The translations under genes were made by a program, and so were the position numbers. From NCBI RefSeq assembly GCF_001039355.2, contig NW_019775711.1, forward strand, positions 179,170 to 243,169: a DNA stretch of 64,000 bases, given 5' to 3'. The stretch is from Lingula anatina. Lineage: Eukaryota; Brachiopoda; Lingulata; Lingulida; Lingulidae. The notes under the pieces are model-generated. The model was not told where the DNA came from, made no database searches, and saw only the letters and a program-made list of their open reading frames with translations. Of the stretch, positions 23,087 to 46,737 are shown one piece after another (within the stretch, counting starts at the first letter, position 1; the number at the start of each line of letters is the position of its first letter).

Positions 23087-23523
23087 AAATTTATCAAGCA
23101 CAAGCCGCAAATAAAATTCATAATGTTAGTTGACCATTGTGGGACTGTGTGAGATCAACTGCAATGACTTTAATTCTTTTTATATTGGTAAGACAGGTAG
23201 ACAGTTTAAGACCAGGGTTAGTGAACATAGGAAATCAGTGAATGTAGACAATACCAGCTGTACCATTTCTAAACATGTACAATGTAACAGACACAGGGCA
23301 GACTGGACTTCAACCAAGATTCTTGAATCCAAGTCTTCTGATAGCCTACATAAGATACTAGAGAATATCAACATCAGTCGAACCAGTCATCCATGAATAA
23401 GGTTGGGAGGTCGATCTACCTGACATTACGTTAATTATTGGTCACTGAGTAAAAGCCTACGTCCAGGTTCGTCGAAAGATAACAGTGTGAACGTTTTCTC
23501 GGCTTGTGTTTGATGATTTTCAT
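23087..23523 (+). mobile_element. Penelope-like (GIY-YIG) remnant, copy C
   Basis: Same element as 7856-8315, at the same place in the last intron. It is bounded by imperfect inverted ends: ATCAAGCACAAGCCG near 23093 and CTCGGCTTGTGTTTGAT near 23498. The reading frame at 23130-23396 (88 codons) has SFYIGKTGRQFKTRVSEHRK, a clear GIY-YIG segment of the kind found at the C-terminus of Penelope-like proteins. The reverse-transcriptase part is absent. The hammerhead-like core visible in copy A is degraded here. Confidence 0.7.
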
Positions 23524-23839
23524 TTATGACTTACTAAATTTGTTTTTATATTACTGAATGCACAATGTGCTCTAAAAAACGGGTCAAGGTGTCCATTGAA
23601 TATGTTTCTTTTCTTTCAGAATCGACGAAATAAACACCGGGGAAACGAAAAAAATGCAAGACAGAATACAGAGTTATTTGATTAATTTAATAACCATTTG
23701 GACATTCATTATATATGGATTAAGTATATCAATTGGAAATAAACTAATTTGGGCATTATGTTTGGTTCTTTTTACTGCTCCACAATTTGCTGATCCACAT
23801 TTGTTTTGATATTTATGATTCGTAACATACAGTAGAAAT

Positions 23840-24593
23840 AATAATTATGTTTCCGTTGTACGACGTTTTAAAAGCGTCAGAATGTTTTAATCCCTATCCT
23901 GTGAATAGAAGGGGGCGGACAAACAATGGAAAGCCGTCTAATCCCTTCAAAATTCGAACGCAAAAACACAATAGTTTAGGCGTAATAACACACAATACCT
24001 TAGGCGAGTGAACCCCATGACGCCTGTTTCTGTGGTCCAGCGCGAGCGCGACAATCCGCTGTGACTAGGTGTAATTAACAGCAGGATACATCAGCCAGAA
24101 GGTGCCCATTGTTTGTTGCGGCGATAGGATTATAGCTTTAAGATGCTAGAACCCATGCTAACGCGTGCCACTCCCGTGGCCACCTATCCTTATGTTCACT
24201 AGCTTGGCACGCGCAGCTGATCATGTTTTAAGTGTTGCAAGATAACTGCTAGTTTAATTTAGTATCAGTTATTTAATTCAATATGAAGTGTTCTGTGGTC
24301 AAAAATTGAATTTGATAAACATGCATCAGCATCGTACATCAGCATGATCAACAAATCACCCCGTCTCAAAAAGTTTAAAGATGCTCCGTACACAAATTTT
24401 CATCATCGCGACCTGTGTAAAAATAGATTACTGTTTAGAAATAACAAAGAAAGAAACATTATTAAAACAATTTATTCACATTACAAGCTGACGTGTTGCC
24501 TCAATTACTACATTAAGTTACATTTTATATAAAATAATAGAGCGAATCCGTAAAAGGATAATAATAGAAAATCTTAATAAATAAATAAATAAA
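23840..24593. other. Intergenic, nothing recognised
   Basis: Unique sequence between the EGF array and the gap. It includes a more GC-rich patch near 24040-24220. The short open frame at 24344-24532 has no recognisable features. Confidence 0.5.
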
Positions 24594-25591
24594 NNNNNNN
24601 NNNNNNNNNNNNNNNNNNNNNNNNNNNNNNNNNNNNNNNNNNNNNNNNNNNNNNNNNNNNNNNNNNNNNNNNNNNNNNNNNNNNNNNNNNNNNNNNNNNN
24701 NNNNNNNNNNNNNNNNNNNNNNNNNNNNNNNNNNNNNNNNNNNNNNNNNNNNNNNNNNNNNNNNNNNNNNNNNNNNNNNNNNNNNNNNNNNNNNNNNNNN
24801 NNNNNNNNNNNNNNNNNNNNNNNNNNNNNNNNNNNNNNNNNNNNNNNNNNNNNNNNNNNNNNNNNNNNNNNNNNNNNNNNNNNNNNNNNNNNNNNNNNNN
24901 NNNNNNNNNNNNNNNNNNNNNNNNNNNNNNNNNNNNNNNNNNNNNNNNNNNNNNNNNNNNNNNNNNNNNNNNNNNNNNNNNNNNNNNNNNNNNNNNNNNN
25001 NNNNNNNNNNNNNNNNNNNNNNNNNNNNNNNNNNNNNNNNNNNNNNNNNNNNNNNNNNNNNNNNNNNNNNNNNNNNNNNNNNNNNNNNNNNNNNNNNNNN
25101 NNNNNNNNNNNNNNNNNNNNNNNNNNNNNNNNNNNNNNNNNNNNNNNNNNNNNNNNNNNNNNNNNNNNNNNNNNNNNNNNNNNNNNNNNNNNNNNNNNNN
25201 NNNNNNNNNNNNNNNNNNNNNNNNNNNNNNNNNNNNNNNNNNNNNNNNNNNNNNNNNNNNNNNNNNNNNNNNNNNNNNNNNNNNNNNNNNNNNNNNNNNN
25301 NNNNNNNNNNNNNNNNNNNNNNNNNNNNNNNNNNNNNNNNNNNNNNNNNNNNNNNNNNNNNNNNNNNNNNNNNNNNNNNNNNNNNNNNNNNNNNNNNNNN
25401 NNNNNNNNNNNNNNNNNNNNNNNNNNNNNNNNNNNNNNNNNNNNNNNNNNNNNNNNNNNNNNNNNNNNNNNNNNNNNNNNNNNNNNNNNNNNNNNNNNNN
25501 NNNNNNNNNNNNNNNNNNNNNNNNNNNNNNNNNNNNNNNNNNNNNNNNNNNNNNNNNNNNNNNNNNNNNNNNNNNNNNNNNNNNNNNNNNN
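24594..25591. other. Assembly gap
   Basis: 998 unknown bases. The remaining exons of the minus-strand TPT1 gene are expected here or further left, but none is visible on the left side of the gap. Confidence 0.99.
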
Positions 25592-26028
25592 ACCTGGGCA
25601 GTGATGTGACCAATGGTCTTTTATGATAGGTCAATTCTTCATACTTCAATGGGGGGAAAAAAGACAAATTTTCTACATAAACAGTTTATGGTTACCATCA
25701 ACATTCTAACTTAATTTTTGAAACGTATCTATATTCGAAAAACTTACAGCTGTTTAAGATTACGTGGCAATAGAAACCATCTTATACTGATTCTAAATGA
25801 AGTGAAGCTGCATAAAACACTCCTCACTAGACTGAATCACTGCCGGGCGTGGGAGGCACCCATGGAAACATATTGCCATGAAAAAATTAAAGTACAAGAC
25901 CGACTGACAAAATATATTACGAGATACAAAAAAAAGATCGTATTCACGAGATAACGAAAGAAAGATCATATTCCCTTGGTACTATAATACTAATATCTAG
26001 TAAATTTTAGAAACAGAATTTGAATTAC

Positions 26029-26214
26029 CTTGGCTTCAACCTGGTAGACACATCCTAGGTCTTTCATGGGTAGGGCATCGGTTAAGAGTTCATCACCTGA
26101 ATTAAAACACAATATCTTATCAATCAAGAATCATTATCAGCTTTGTTTTGCTTCAGTATCGAGGAAAAATATTTCTGTTTCTTTACCTGAGATGACGTCC
26201 CTAAAAAGCTTCAT
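26029..26214 (-). CDS. TPT1: TCTP / TPT1, first two coding exons (partial)
   Basis: Translationally controlled tumour protein, a small abundant cytosolic protein linked to growth and survival. Exon 1 (26214-26187) reads MKLFRDVIS and ends with GTAAAG. Exon 2 (26096-26029) continues GDELLTDALPMKDLGCVYQV then EAK and ends with GTAATT. This fits the N-terminal beta-strands of invertebrate TCTPs, which start MK(I/L)F(R/K)DV followed by GDE. The later exons with the two TCTP signatures are not present between 26028 and the gap and presumably lie in the gap. The start ATG is 28 bases from the donor. It is divergent from the SLC25A14/30 gene, about 0.3 kb away from that gene's likely first exon. Confidence 0.75.
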
Positions 26215-26520
26215 TTTGGATCAGATGTGAGTGGATTCTTTCTCACAAATATTTACGTGTTCGACTCTGTTCTAGCCGAACCGGAAAAAGGAAAGTATGG
26301 AGGTTACACAAAACTGAGAATCGTTTCGTTGTCAAGTAGAGGTTTATTCAAACAAGCACTCAAAATTATATTTCATAAATTATTCAAGGACTTATCGTTG
26401 CATTGTAATTTTCTATGCATCAATCTGAGGAATCAATATATTCTATTTTTTTATTATTCCAGTAAACGTTTTGTTCTTCATTTTGATAAATACCAAGCAA
26501 TCGAAACTTCCGGTTTAAGA
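26215..26520. promoter_or_regulatory. Probable shared promoter between TPT1 and the carrier gene
   Basis: The short interval between the TPT1 start codon (minus) and the probable non-coding first exon of the carrier gene (plus). There is no clear TATA box on either strand. CpG-bearing words cluster at its right side (ACTCGG, GTACGGACGCC, TCTCGGGG near 26530-26580). Bidirectional use is an inference from geometry. Confidence 0.4.
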
Positions 26521-26651
26521 GCAGGCGAACTCGGTGAGGCAAACTGAAGTACGGACGCCTGGCAGCTCTCGGGGAATTCGTGCGCATTTTCGAGGTCACA
26601 CAAATCGATTTAAGTAATTATTTCCCAATGTGGTTAGCGAAGATAATAAGG
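26500..26651 (+). other. Putative 5' UTR exon of the carrier gene
   Basis: Sequence ending GATAATAAG followed by GTAAGATATT (donor near 26651). It would splice to an acceptor TATTTCAG near 27626, about 50 bases upstream of the carrier start codon. There are no coding features. The 5' limit is uncertain. Confidence 0.4.
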
Positions 26652-27145
26652 TAAGATATTATACCATTTTAAGATTAATATTCGCCTATTTTCATTGACA
26701 AATTTGGATTGCCGCGTTGCTATTATATGACCCAATTTTAGGTTTGACATGTGCATATATGATATCTTTGCTGTACACGAGTAAATCACATGTGCCGTGA
26801 GAAGTTTCATAACTAGAAAAATAAAACAATTATGAAAATACAGTATTATATTTGGTCAACTCATTGAATATTTAGCCCTGTAAGCTTGAGATTGATTATT
26901 TTATGTATTAAATCCCTTTGCTAATCCGATTTTTATTCAAATAATTTTCTCTTTTAGAATTTTATTTATTGGTGAGATCTAGTGAATTTTAATATAATAT
27001 TAGTAATCGGATTATTAACAATAAATTGACATAAACCAATCAATAAATAAAATTCTTAAATCAACTATTAATAAAGAAAATTATTTGAGTATAATTTAAA
27101 ATGTATTAATTATGGAGGTTGTTTTATATTAAAAATGCAGTGTTC

Positions 27146-27147
<2 letters not shown>

Positions 27148-27192
<45 letters not shown>
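27148..27192 (+). repeat. (TTA)n microsatellite
   Basis: Perfect trinucleotide repeat followed by a degenerate GATGATGAT tail, in the 5' intron of the carrier gene. Confidence 0.9.
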
Positions 27193-27195
<3 letters not shown>

Positions 27196-27674
27196 ATGAT
27201 TATGATGATGATGAGCATAATTGAACATGTGAACCCTGCCACAATCATAGTGCCACCAACTTAAAACTGGTCAAATTCATCAAATATGTGAGCAGTTGAA
27301 AATCCAAGTAGAACTAATATGACTGAAGATTTGCCAAATGTGATGATGATTTTTATCTTTTTTAAATGAAAGATTATTAAAAAGTGTCAATTTTAGGTAA
27401 AAGGAGGTTTTTCATGATCTTTCGCGTCAAGATGGGTCATGCTTCATTGGTTAAAAAAGAAAGCAAAAGTGATTTTCTTTATGGAATTTCAAGAATTTTA
27501 ATTCATTTGTGATAGGCCCCATGGCAGCTCCTGTACACCTGACCTGCCTAGCATTTGAACCCACGCTGAATAAAATGAGAGTTTGATCCTTCACCAGTAT
27601 TTATCAGTTTTGATGATTTATTTCAGGTTTGAATAATTTAAAGACAATACAAGTAAAAACAAGGGCAGAGTGTT

Positions 27675-39586
<11,912 letters not shown>

Positions 39587-39949
39587 CCACAAAGAAAGCA
39601 TTTTCTCATCCATATATCATGAGCACTGACAGACCACCGTGAAAAACCAAGAATTATAACGTTATTATATAATTTATCACAAGTTCACCACCATCGGGTC
39701 ATCAACAGGTGCTTGGCTCTTGTTATGCAGGAATTACATTTGGATCTGAATCTCTTCAGATATCAGATATCAGCATTTTGCTTTCATTCCCCATTGAGGA
39801 GTAGCCGAAGGTGCAGCTTCATTGAAGAAAGCCTATGGAGAGTTTGTGAAGGATGACAATATGTTTGGGATGTTGTCTGTCAAAATTTGTGTCTTTACAC
39901 ATGGAAGTCCCTTGGGGACAGTCCCTGTTCCATTTGTGTCTAAGACTGG

Positions 39950-40590
39950 GTTATCATGCCTAGATCAATCTAACAGGATCGATCCATCTCCAAGGGGTTT
40001 CTCGCCAAATTGCTGTTAGCTTCAGTGGCTTAGATGTCTGGCACGCCTATTGAAGCCACTGAACGATAGCATCAGTGGTCATATGAGATGTCTAAGGGTG
40101 CATTCCAAGAGATTTAGATAGATCCAGGGATTAAGATTTAGATCTACCTAACTCCTTGGGGGTTCACGCTAAATTGCAGTCAGCCGAGGGCGCACCATAG
40201 TTAATTACCCCTTTACAGCTTTGAGTAGGCGGGACAGACGCTTAAGCCGGCTAAGCTGACAGTAATCTAGTGAGACTCCCCGCAGGGATAGATCGATCTA
40301 AAATCTATGGAAATGGGGTGTAAGAAGCTTTACTTGATAACAATTTAGTGAGTATCCCCTTGGAGATAGATCGATCCAAAGTTAATACAAAAGGCTCTGG
40401 GAATGGTCCCTAAATGCAGCCTTTAGTGAGAATCCCCTTGGAAATAGATTAATCCAAAGTTAATAGGATAGGCTCTGGGAATGGTCCCTAAATGCAGCCC
40501 TTAATGAGAATCCCCTTGGAGATAGATCGATCCAGAGTTAATACAATAGGCAATTGGAATGGTCCCTAAATGCAGGTTAGATGGGCCAGT
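39950..40590. mobile_element. Nested MITE cluster downstream of the carrier gene
   Basis: Several diverged arms of the family seen at 28679-28938: AACAGGATCGATCCATCTCC, GGGGTTTCTCGCC and inverted GGGATAGATCGATCTAAA. At the right are three tandem units of about 77 bp starting near 40347, 40423 and 40501, each with AATCCCCTTGGA or TATCCCCTTGGA and GGTCCCTAAATGCAG. Part may be transcribed as carrier 3' UTR. Confidence 0.6.
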
Positions 40591-43336
40591 CCTGTATGTC
40601 AGCTGTGGTGAAAAATATTTGCCACTTGCATGTACCACTGTTATTACAAGATTTTCTTGCCACAATGAATTGCGTGTTTACAATGCAGATAGTTTGTAAC
40701 ATTGTAAGTTACTATTCTCTCAAATCAATGGCTTCCTTGCACAAAAATTAAAGAAAAAAATATGTAAAATGAGGTCAACATTTTTTTTTCATAATTGCAC
40801 CATCTTAGAAAATGTTGACATTATGCAGAAGTTCAGAAAATATCAGTTTTCTGAATGATTCCAAATATATATATTTTTTTTCAATAATTGAAACTCTGGT
40901 TACACAACATTGTGGATCCCAAGATGCCATATTCAAAATGGTGCTAAAGTTCTTGGTGTCCCAAATGGGAGGGCAGGGCCCAAATTTTTCAAGAAGAATG
41001 TTAGTGACATAACTAAAATGAAGAAATATTAATATGTACATATTAATATTAGGCAGGATGCAAGTAAAATTTGATTTGCTACAATGTAATTTATAGAATC
41101 CATCTATTTTTCCATCAGCATTTTACTTACTGTTAAGATTTCTTAGTGCTTACTTTCCTTTGGTTTATTTTTGTTATAATAGCAAAATTATGATTGGAGA
41201 CTCTCTCTCACTCTCTCTCTCTCTCTCTCTCGGCAAGTGAAGTGAAATAGGTTTTCATTGTTATATGTAAAGAACCTTGAAATTTACTTTTACATTGTTT
41301 TTAGTTGAAGTACTAGAACTAGAGAATGAAGATATGTTTACTGCCATTCTTGTAAAATTATTATTTATTGTATTATCTTACATAATATTGTGTTTATTTT
41401 ATTTAAATTATTATATGGAAAGGTTCTATCTGCTATCTTTTCAGGAGAAAATGGTAAAAGATATTGATGTTATCTTGAAGAATTAATAGTGTTTTGATAA
41501 CTTTGCCAGTAAAAAAGTTTTATCAATTTTTTAAACAAAAGGTAAAATGTTTTGTGTATGTTGATGATTTATTGAATTAGAATTACGTTTTGTAAAGAGT
41601 TGGGAGATTTATACTTGTAAGCAATGTATAGTTTTTGTTCATAAGAAATTATGTTTCCAAAATTTACTTGCCAGACTCAGTCAGTGAACAAACTCCACAG
41701 CAATAACGCAAAATGCACAATTGAAAAATGAATCCGACAAAATTTATTGTTTATTAAAGTACAGTTTTTCAGATCACAGTATTCAGTAAACAATTCCAAC
41801 TTCGGGTTTTTTTTTTTTTTTAAGATAAGTTTTGGTCTGAATTTAAATATGGCAAAAATAATTATTTTGATTAAACAGTAACTTGACAGTTGAATTTTTT
41901 TAACAACATGTACCTCTTTACCACAGCTAAGTGATAGGGTCATTTTTTTATCTGGATTAAATATGTAAATTCTGGAGGTGTTTCGTTTCATTTTCTGCAT
42001 GTGTTTTTTTATTCATTTGAATGAGAGGAGAACTAAAGATATCTTTGATTTAAACAGTTTTAAAGAACTCCTATTTTAATATTTGATTTATCAAGAATGT
42101 TCTTCGTTGATACTATGTCATTTCACAAGTGTTGATAATACATCAAAAGATAACTGCCAAGTCTATAGTGCCGGTGTGACTGGAATGGCAGTTCGCTAGG
42201 AACTGTAGTCCGTTCTCCATTACTTTGCACAGTGACATTCTAATCATATGGGACCCCGGACTTCCATTCCTAGGATTACCATTCCTGTCACAGCGGGTCC
42301 CCTGTCAAAGGGAACACTAGCAAAAATACAAAACAAACGTAATATTTAGGGCAAAGAGATGGAAATTATTTGGTGTAGTTGCGTTTCTGAAAGAAAGCGG
42401 TACCTCTAAACTGCCAGCCCGAACCCCCCCCCCCCCCATTTGCCGACTTCGACTGCGCCGATCACTGCTTGGGTAAATCAAGGAGTCTGTTATAACTCCT
42501 TGGGTAAATGTAACCGACACGTCATATTTTGATAATGTTGTGGGAATTTTTTTAACACAGCAGATGTAATCATTAAAGATGCAAAACGTGAAACCCTTTT
42601 TTTTAATTATCAAAAACTAATGCAAAATTTGTTAATTTTATTACAACATATTCCTGAATAAGACGTGCCGAAAGCGTTTCTCTGATCAATGATATCACAA
42701 AAGAACGTTGCTGATGGTCTAAACAATATATGAAGGCTCCAACAACTCCTTGGTCACATCGAGGTAAAGAGAAACATGAGTATCGTATGTGACGTCGTTT
42801 ATAGTAATTATATGCACAACTATGAGCGTATGTCGGCTGGTGCCGTTGTGAAGGTATCACCTCCAAATTTATTGAACATTCGTGAACAGTTTCAATAAGA
42901 ACCTCTCACATAAAACTAGCCACGGCTGATGTAATTTGCATGACAATAAGTTACTTATCGCAGTGTGAGCTGTCTTTCTAAATGAGCACTTGGTAGTTCG
43001 ACACAGTCCGATGCAGACGCAGCAATATGCAGTCCTAAGGTCGAGCTTTTCTAAGGCGTAGAAGCAAATGCATGTTTGTGAGTATCAATATTTCTTCAGT
43101 AACCAACGTTATGAAATGCTAAAGGCGCAAACGATTGAAATAATATTTACGACAAATAATTATGACACGAGTCCGTTACCATTGCTCCTCGTGTTTCACT
43201 CAGAATGGTAGACTGAAACAGTAAAGTCCCCTCTACACTGGACGGCGTCCTTTCTGCGTCCTGTAGTACGGCCCCGTTTGAGAGTAAAAAAATAATACTT
43301 TTCGTGTCGACAACTGGCCGATCATTGAGCATTCAT

Positions 43337-43658
43337 TCTCAGGCCTACCCAACTACCAGACTCGGCACCGAATGATCCAGAATTCACCGGTAGATCAGAC
43401 CACACTACCCGTTTTCAAGGTGTATGTCAGATCGCATTACACAGTATCATACCCTGAACAAATTTTGAGTGGTGATGCAATGCTTTTCAACCCCGCTGAG
43501 AATCGTCACTATCACACCGCGTACTAGACAAGAGCGGTGTCGCGTCTGATACTGTGTTATGCGATCTGACACACACCTTGAAAACAGGTAGTGTGGTCTG
43601 ATCTACCGGTGAATTCTTGATCATTCGGTGCCGAGTCTGGTAGTTGGGTAGGCCTGAT
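43337..43658. mobile_element. Foldback element with about 115-bp inverted arms
   Basis: The left arm (about 43337-43450) begins CAGGCCTACCCAACTACC. The right arm (about 43546-43658) is its reverse complement with few mismatches, ending GGTAGTTGGGTAGGCCTG. The loop is about 95 bases. Both arms share GGTAGATCAGACCACACTAC and its complement. No reading frame is apparent. It is a foldback or MITE-like element, and no clear target duplication is seen. Confidence 0.75.
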
Positions 43659-45906
43659 TCTGCAACCAAAGCTATGCTTGTGCCTCCTTTCTACCACCAC
43701 AGCGATGCCAGTTTCATGGTCACAAAAGGACGCAAAAAGGATGCCGTCCAGGGCCTAAGGCAACTTTTTTTTTAGCTGAGCCTGAACATCAGACAAGTCA
43801 ATAAACGTGAACACCATTTCAATTATAACTGCCCTCCCCTCTGTGATATTTCGTGCATTATTCGTATATGTTAAAAGCCTGAACGTTGATTCTAAAGTTG
43901 TAAACATTTTTTCTCTTTTCAAAAGCTCAACGAGATGATGAAAACCATGAGTCTGCAAGCAGCCTACGGTGCCAAGCCTTTGTTTCTCGCTCAGGAACCC
44001 CAACGCTCATTTCTGCACGTTTTATATGAAAACTGAAACGGCATTTTTTTTCTGAGCTTATGATTATGGTAAAGATAGTAATAATGATAAGGGAAATGAC
44101 ATATTTATTTCGTGTTTGAGGACTTTCAAATTAAATCTGCTAAATCTGATATGTAAATAATGTCTTACTTTTTTGTTTTTGATTGATGGATTTCTATAAT
44201 AACAGAAGATATCTAAAATTGAAATAGTTGCAAATGTAATAAACACCAAACAACATTTAGATCTCCAGCTAGATACAATATTGATGTCTACTTAATTCTG
44301 CTCGGAAGGGTATCAAGACAATCCCCCTGGACTATCCTCTCACCTCCTGTAATGAATATCATACATATTGAATAATGTGATAATAAGAAAAATGATAAAT
44401 GTTTGCCTTGAATTGGGGATTGTCCGTTTGGAATTTTCCGGGGGTGGAATGGAGATAAACTTGTCTGCTAGAAATTTTCCGGGGGGGGGGGGGGGTACTT
44501 GTGTGAAATTGTCCTAGAATCGAATCCTCGGAATTAATGAACCCTAGATTATGGGATTATTGGTTTATTCTGTTTAATAGTATAAGCTTTTCATCACGTC
44601 GGTTATTTCGGGTACTTACCGACAGTCCAAAGGTTTCTTAAAACGATAATCGACTTCGCCTTCAATTTAATGGGTTACTTTAATTAAGGACAAATGCATT
44701 CAGGTCTCCTTTTTTCTGCAAAATGATTAAATAAAGATAAAAGATATAATGTGAGATTTATCAATTCATCTATATCGGAAAAATTGACTATTTTTCGACG
44801 TAGTCATTGACCGTTAAACCTTAATATAGCGAAATTTTCATTTTTTCCTGGGAATGCCAACAATTTTTTTTTAAAGAGTGATATTCAAGTTTATCTCCAT
44901 TACGAAAGTGACTAAATCACTTGAATATCACTCTTGATGGTTAAAAAAATTATTTAAAACTTAATTCGAACATGGATTATATATCGTAATTTCATAAAGA
45001 ATACCTTGGTGATATAGAGGGAATTGATATAATTCCCAGGGAAAAGGTTTAAAGAGCATGGTGTTCCTTTATACTAAGTATTATCAAAAACGAATTAACC
45101 ATATCAGCCACTTAGACACTTGATTTTTGTATGTATAACATTTATTTCTTAAAATGACAACAGACAAATTAACGCTACACCGTAGCGAACATTTTTATGC
45201 ATTATGTTTGTGAGCGTGTTCAACTGTGTGTATATAACAATAACAACAAACAACATCCAGTAAGAAATGCCATACAGGATCCATTTGGATTATCAATTGT
45301 GAATAAAAAAGTTGTAAAGCCTGTATTGCAATCAACCGGTATATAGTCATAGCAATACTTCACGTTGGCACTCGCTAATATCAATACTGTTCACACAACA
45401 GCCGTAAAAACTGTCTAATGATAGAAAATGTTGATAAATTAATTTGAGTGATATTTATGTACTTTAACGTTTTAATTTAAAACACACCAGATCTCGATAT
45501 TGCTCACATATGGCACACGTCAGTGATGGATACATTTGTTTTTTATTTTTCTTTTTGTGCGAAAACAATACTGAAAAACACCCAACTTAACACAACACGG
45601 ATCAGAATACTTACGTCTAACATTAAACGAAAGACTAAATTGGCGAGTTTCATTGGCAGCCAATGTATCATAATGCTATATAAAAGGCTATATAAAAGTA
45701 ATATAAAAGATGTTCATAGAACACGTAAATAATATACCCCCACTGGTTACCAGTGTTTCAGTAATAATACTAAGTATATGAGATGTTCATAGAGCAAATT
45801 ATTTATCATGAAATTTTGCCTTAGTCATGATTTTCTAGACGGACTAACGTTGAAAGGTCACATCCATTTACGTCCCCGCACCGTCACTTCCTCCCCGATG
45901 AAAATG

Positions 45907-45908
<2 letters not shown>

Positions 45909-45961
<53 letters not shown>
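45909..45961 (+). repeat. (TA)n microsatellite
   Basis: Perfect AT dinucleotide repeat of about 53 bases; the reading frames across it are artefacts. Confidence 0.95.
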
Positions 45962-45962
<1 letters not shown>

Positions 45963-46007
45963 CAAAATTCGTATAACATCCTGTAAATGCAGAGGCTCGA
46001 AAGTGAC

Positions 46008-46013
46008 AATTTA
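46008..46013 (-). terminator. Candidate polyadenylation signal of the SLC16 gene
   Basis: TTTATT on the plus strand is AATAAA on the minus strand, about 0.7 kb past the transporter stop codon. It is one candidate only, since the 3' UTR has not been delimited. Confidence 0.25.
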
Positions 46014-46271
46014 TTTCGAATCGCCGTTTTAAAAAAATAGGGAGAAGTAACTACGCAGGGACGTTTGGTAACGGGTAATATCATAATTTTGACTGAGGAA
46101 GTAAGGGTGCCGGGGAATAACGATGATGGGACGTAAAGGGATGACCCCTTCTAATATACCGCTTTAGCTAAACCAGCTTACATTCCCACTCGATCGAGTA
46201 ATTGAGTTTCGCGAAAAAATCTTCAGGCTCGCTTTCGTCTCTGTATCCGGTTGAGTTCAGCAGGTACCAGA

Positions 46272-46385
46272 AAGCCCAGCAAACACATACCGTTATTATA
46301 ACGTTACCATAACGTTATTGTTACCAAAAAAAGAACGTTATGGCCACGTTATAGTAACGTTATAAAACGTTATATGTTTGCCGGG
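46272..46385. mobile_element. AACGTT-rich MITE with CCCAGCAAACA ends
   Basis: Starts CCCAGCAAACACATA and ends TATGTTTGCCGGG, near-perfect inverted termini. The inside is an array of TAACGTTA and AACGTTAT words in both orientations. From memory, similar CAGCAAACA...AACGTT elements are widespread in aquatic animal genomes; no search was possible here. Confidence 0.65.
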
Positions 46386-46555
46386 AGCCTGGTTAACTAC
46401 CAGGGCCACAGAGATAATATTATATCACTAGATATACTCAGATATTTCTCTGGCTAATTGACGTCATCAAATCTGCATATATGACAAGCGCACATCAGCT
46501 ACTTGGCCTTTACACATACGTTTGCACTGCTCTAATATGTGGCGGTCTCTCCCGC

Positions 46556-46595
46556 TCGCTCGCTCGCTAGCTCTCTCTCTTTCTCTCTCTCTCGT
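46556..46595 (+). repeat. (CTCG)n/(CT)n microsatellite
   Basis: CGCT units pass into a CT array just downstream (in gene orientation) of the SLC16 stop codon. Confidence 0.85.
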
Positions 46596-46737
46596 CAAAT
46601 CAACATTTGTTCCACCTTCATTGAAGCATGGTATAAATCGGACGGTTTGGCAACATTCAAAGCGAATATGTAAAATCCGCGAGATCGACTTTCTCTTCCA
46701 TCTTTTACAATACGGTTTTCACGGTGTCAAACATCTT

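Larger units (their letters stand above)
19487..23633 (+). pseudogene. EGF-repeat gene, copy C (leader exon disrupted)
   Basis: Exon 1 starts at 19487 with MMGLLFCPSLVLVLFACV, a leader like copy A. It is cut after AACTCAGC by a 671-bp element that brings an in-frame stop, and the rest of the exon with its donor lies at 20225-20244. Downstream, four intact EGF exons remain, all phase 1-1: 20814-20930, 21420-21527, 21648-21764 and 22235-22342. They form two tandem EGF1-EGF2 pairs with nearly identical introns. Only the last 20 or so bases of the EGF3 exon survive (about 22459-22481). The last exon (23620-23633) again gives E-S-T-K-stop, with AATAAA at 23738. Apart from the insertion the gene would encode a leader plus four EGF domains, so loss of function looks recent. 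An allele without the insertion could be functional. Confidence 0.7.
13800..23840 (+). repeat. Tandem segmental duplication, copy C
   Basis: The last copy of the array begins with TACGAACAGGAATGGATATG near 13827. After about 110 bp it is interrupted by the THAP transposon, and it resumes near 17650 at a point equivalent to about 9800 in copy B. The unit lost roughly 1 kb there. It then follows copy A closely (2874 with 18298, 3660 with 18918, 5160 with 19430) and ends after the polyadenylation signal near 23738. No fourth copy follows. Confidence 0.75.
40600..46000. other. Intergenic, repeat-bearing, no gene seen
   Basis: No exon with convincing homology was found on either strand between the carrier and transporter genes. 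The stretch contains a CT repeat (41200-41230), a C-run (42424-42437), a G-run (44483-44497), a long palindrome (43337-43655, listed separately) and a small inverted repeat at 44876-44936. Open frames here lack family features. Confidence 0.6.

Noticed and set aside
24525-25667. 380-codon minus-strand frame
   Set aside because: Nearly all of it is the assembly gap translated as unknown residues.
42317-42866. Two adjacent minus-strand frames as exons of a gene
   Set aside because: No recognisable motif and no frame-preserving splice pair; one crosses a C-run.
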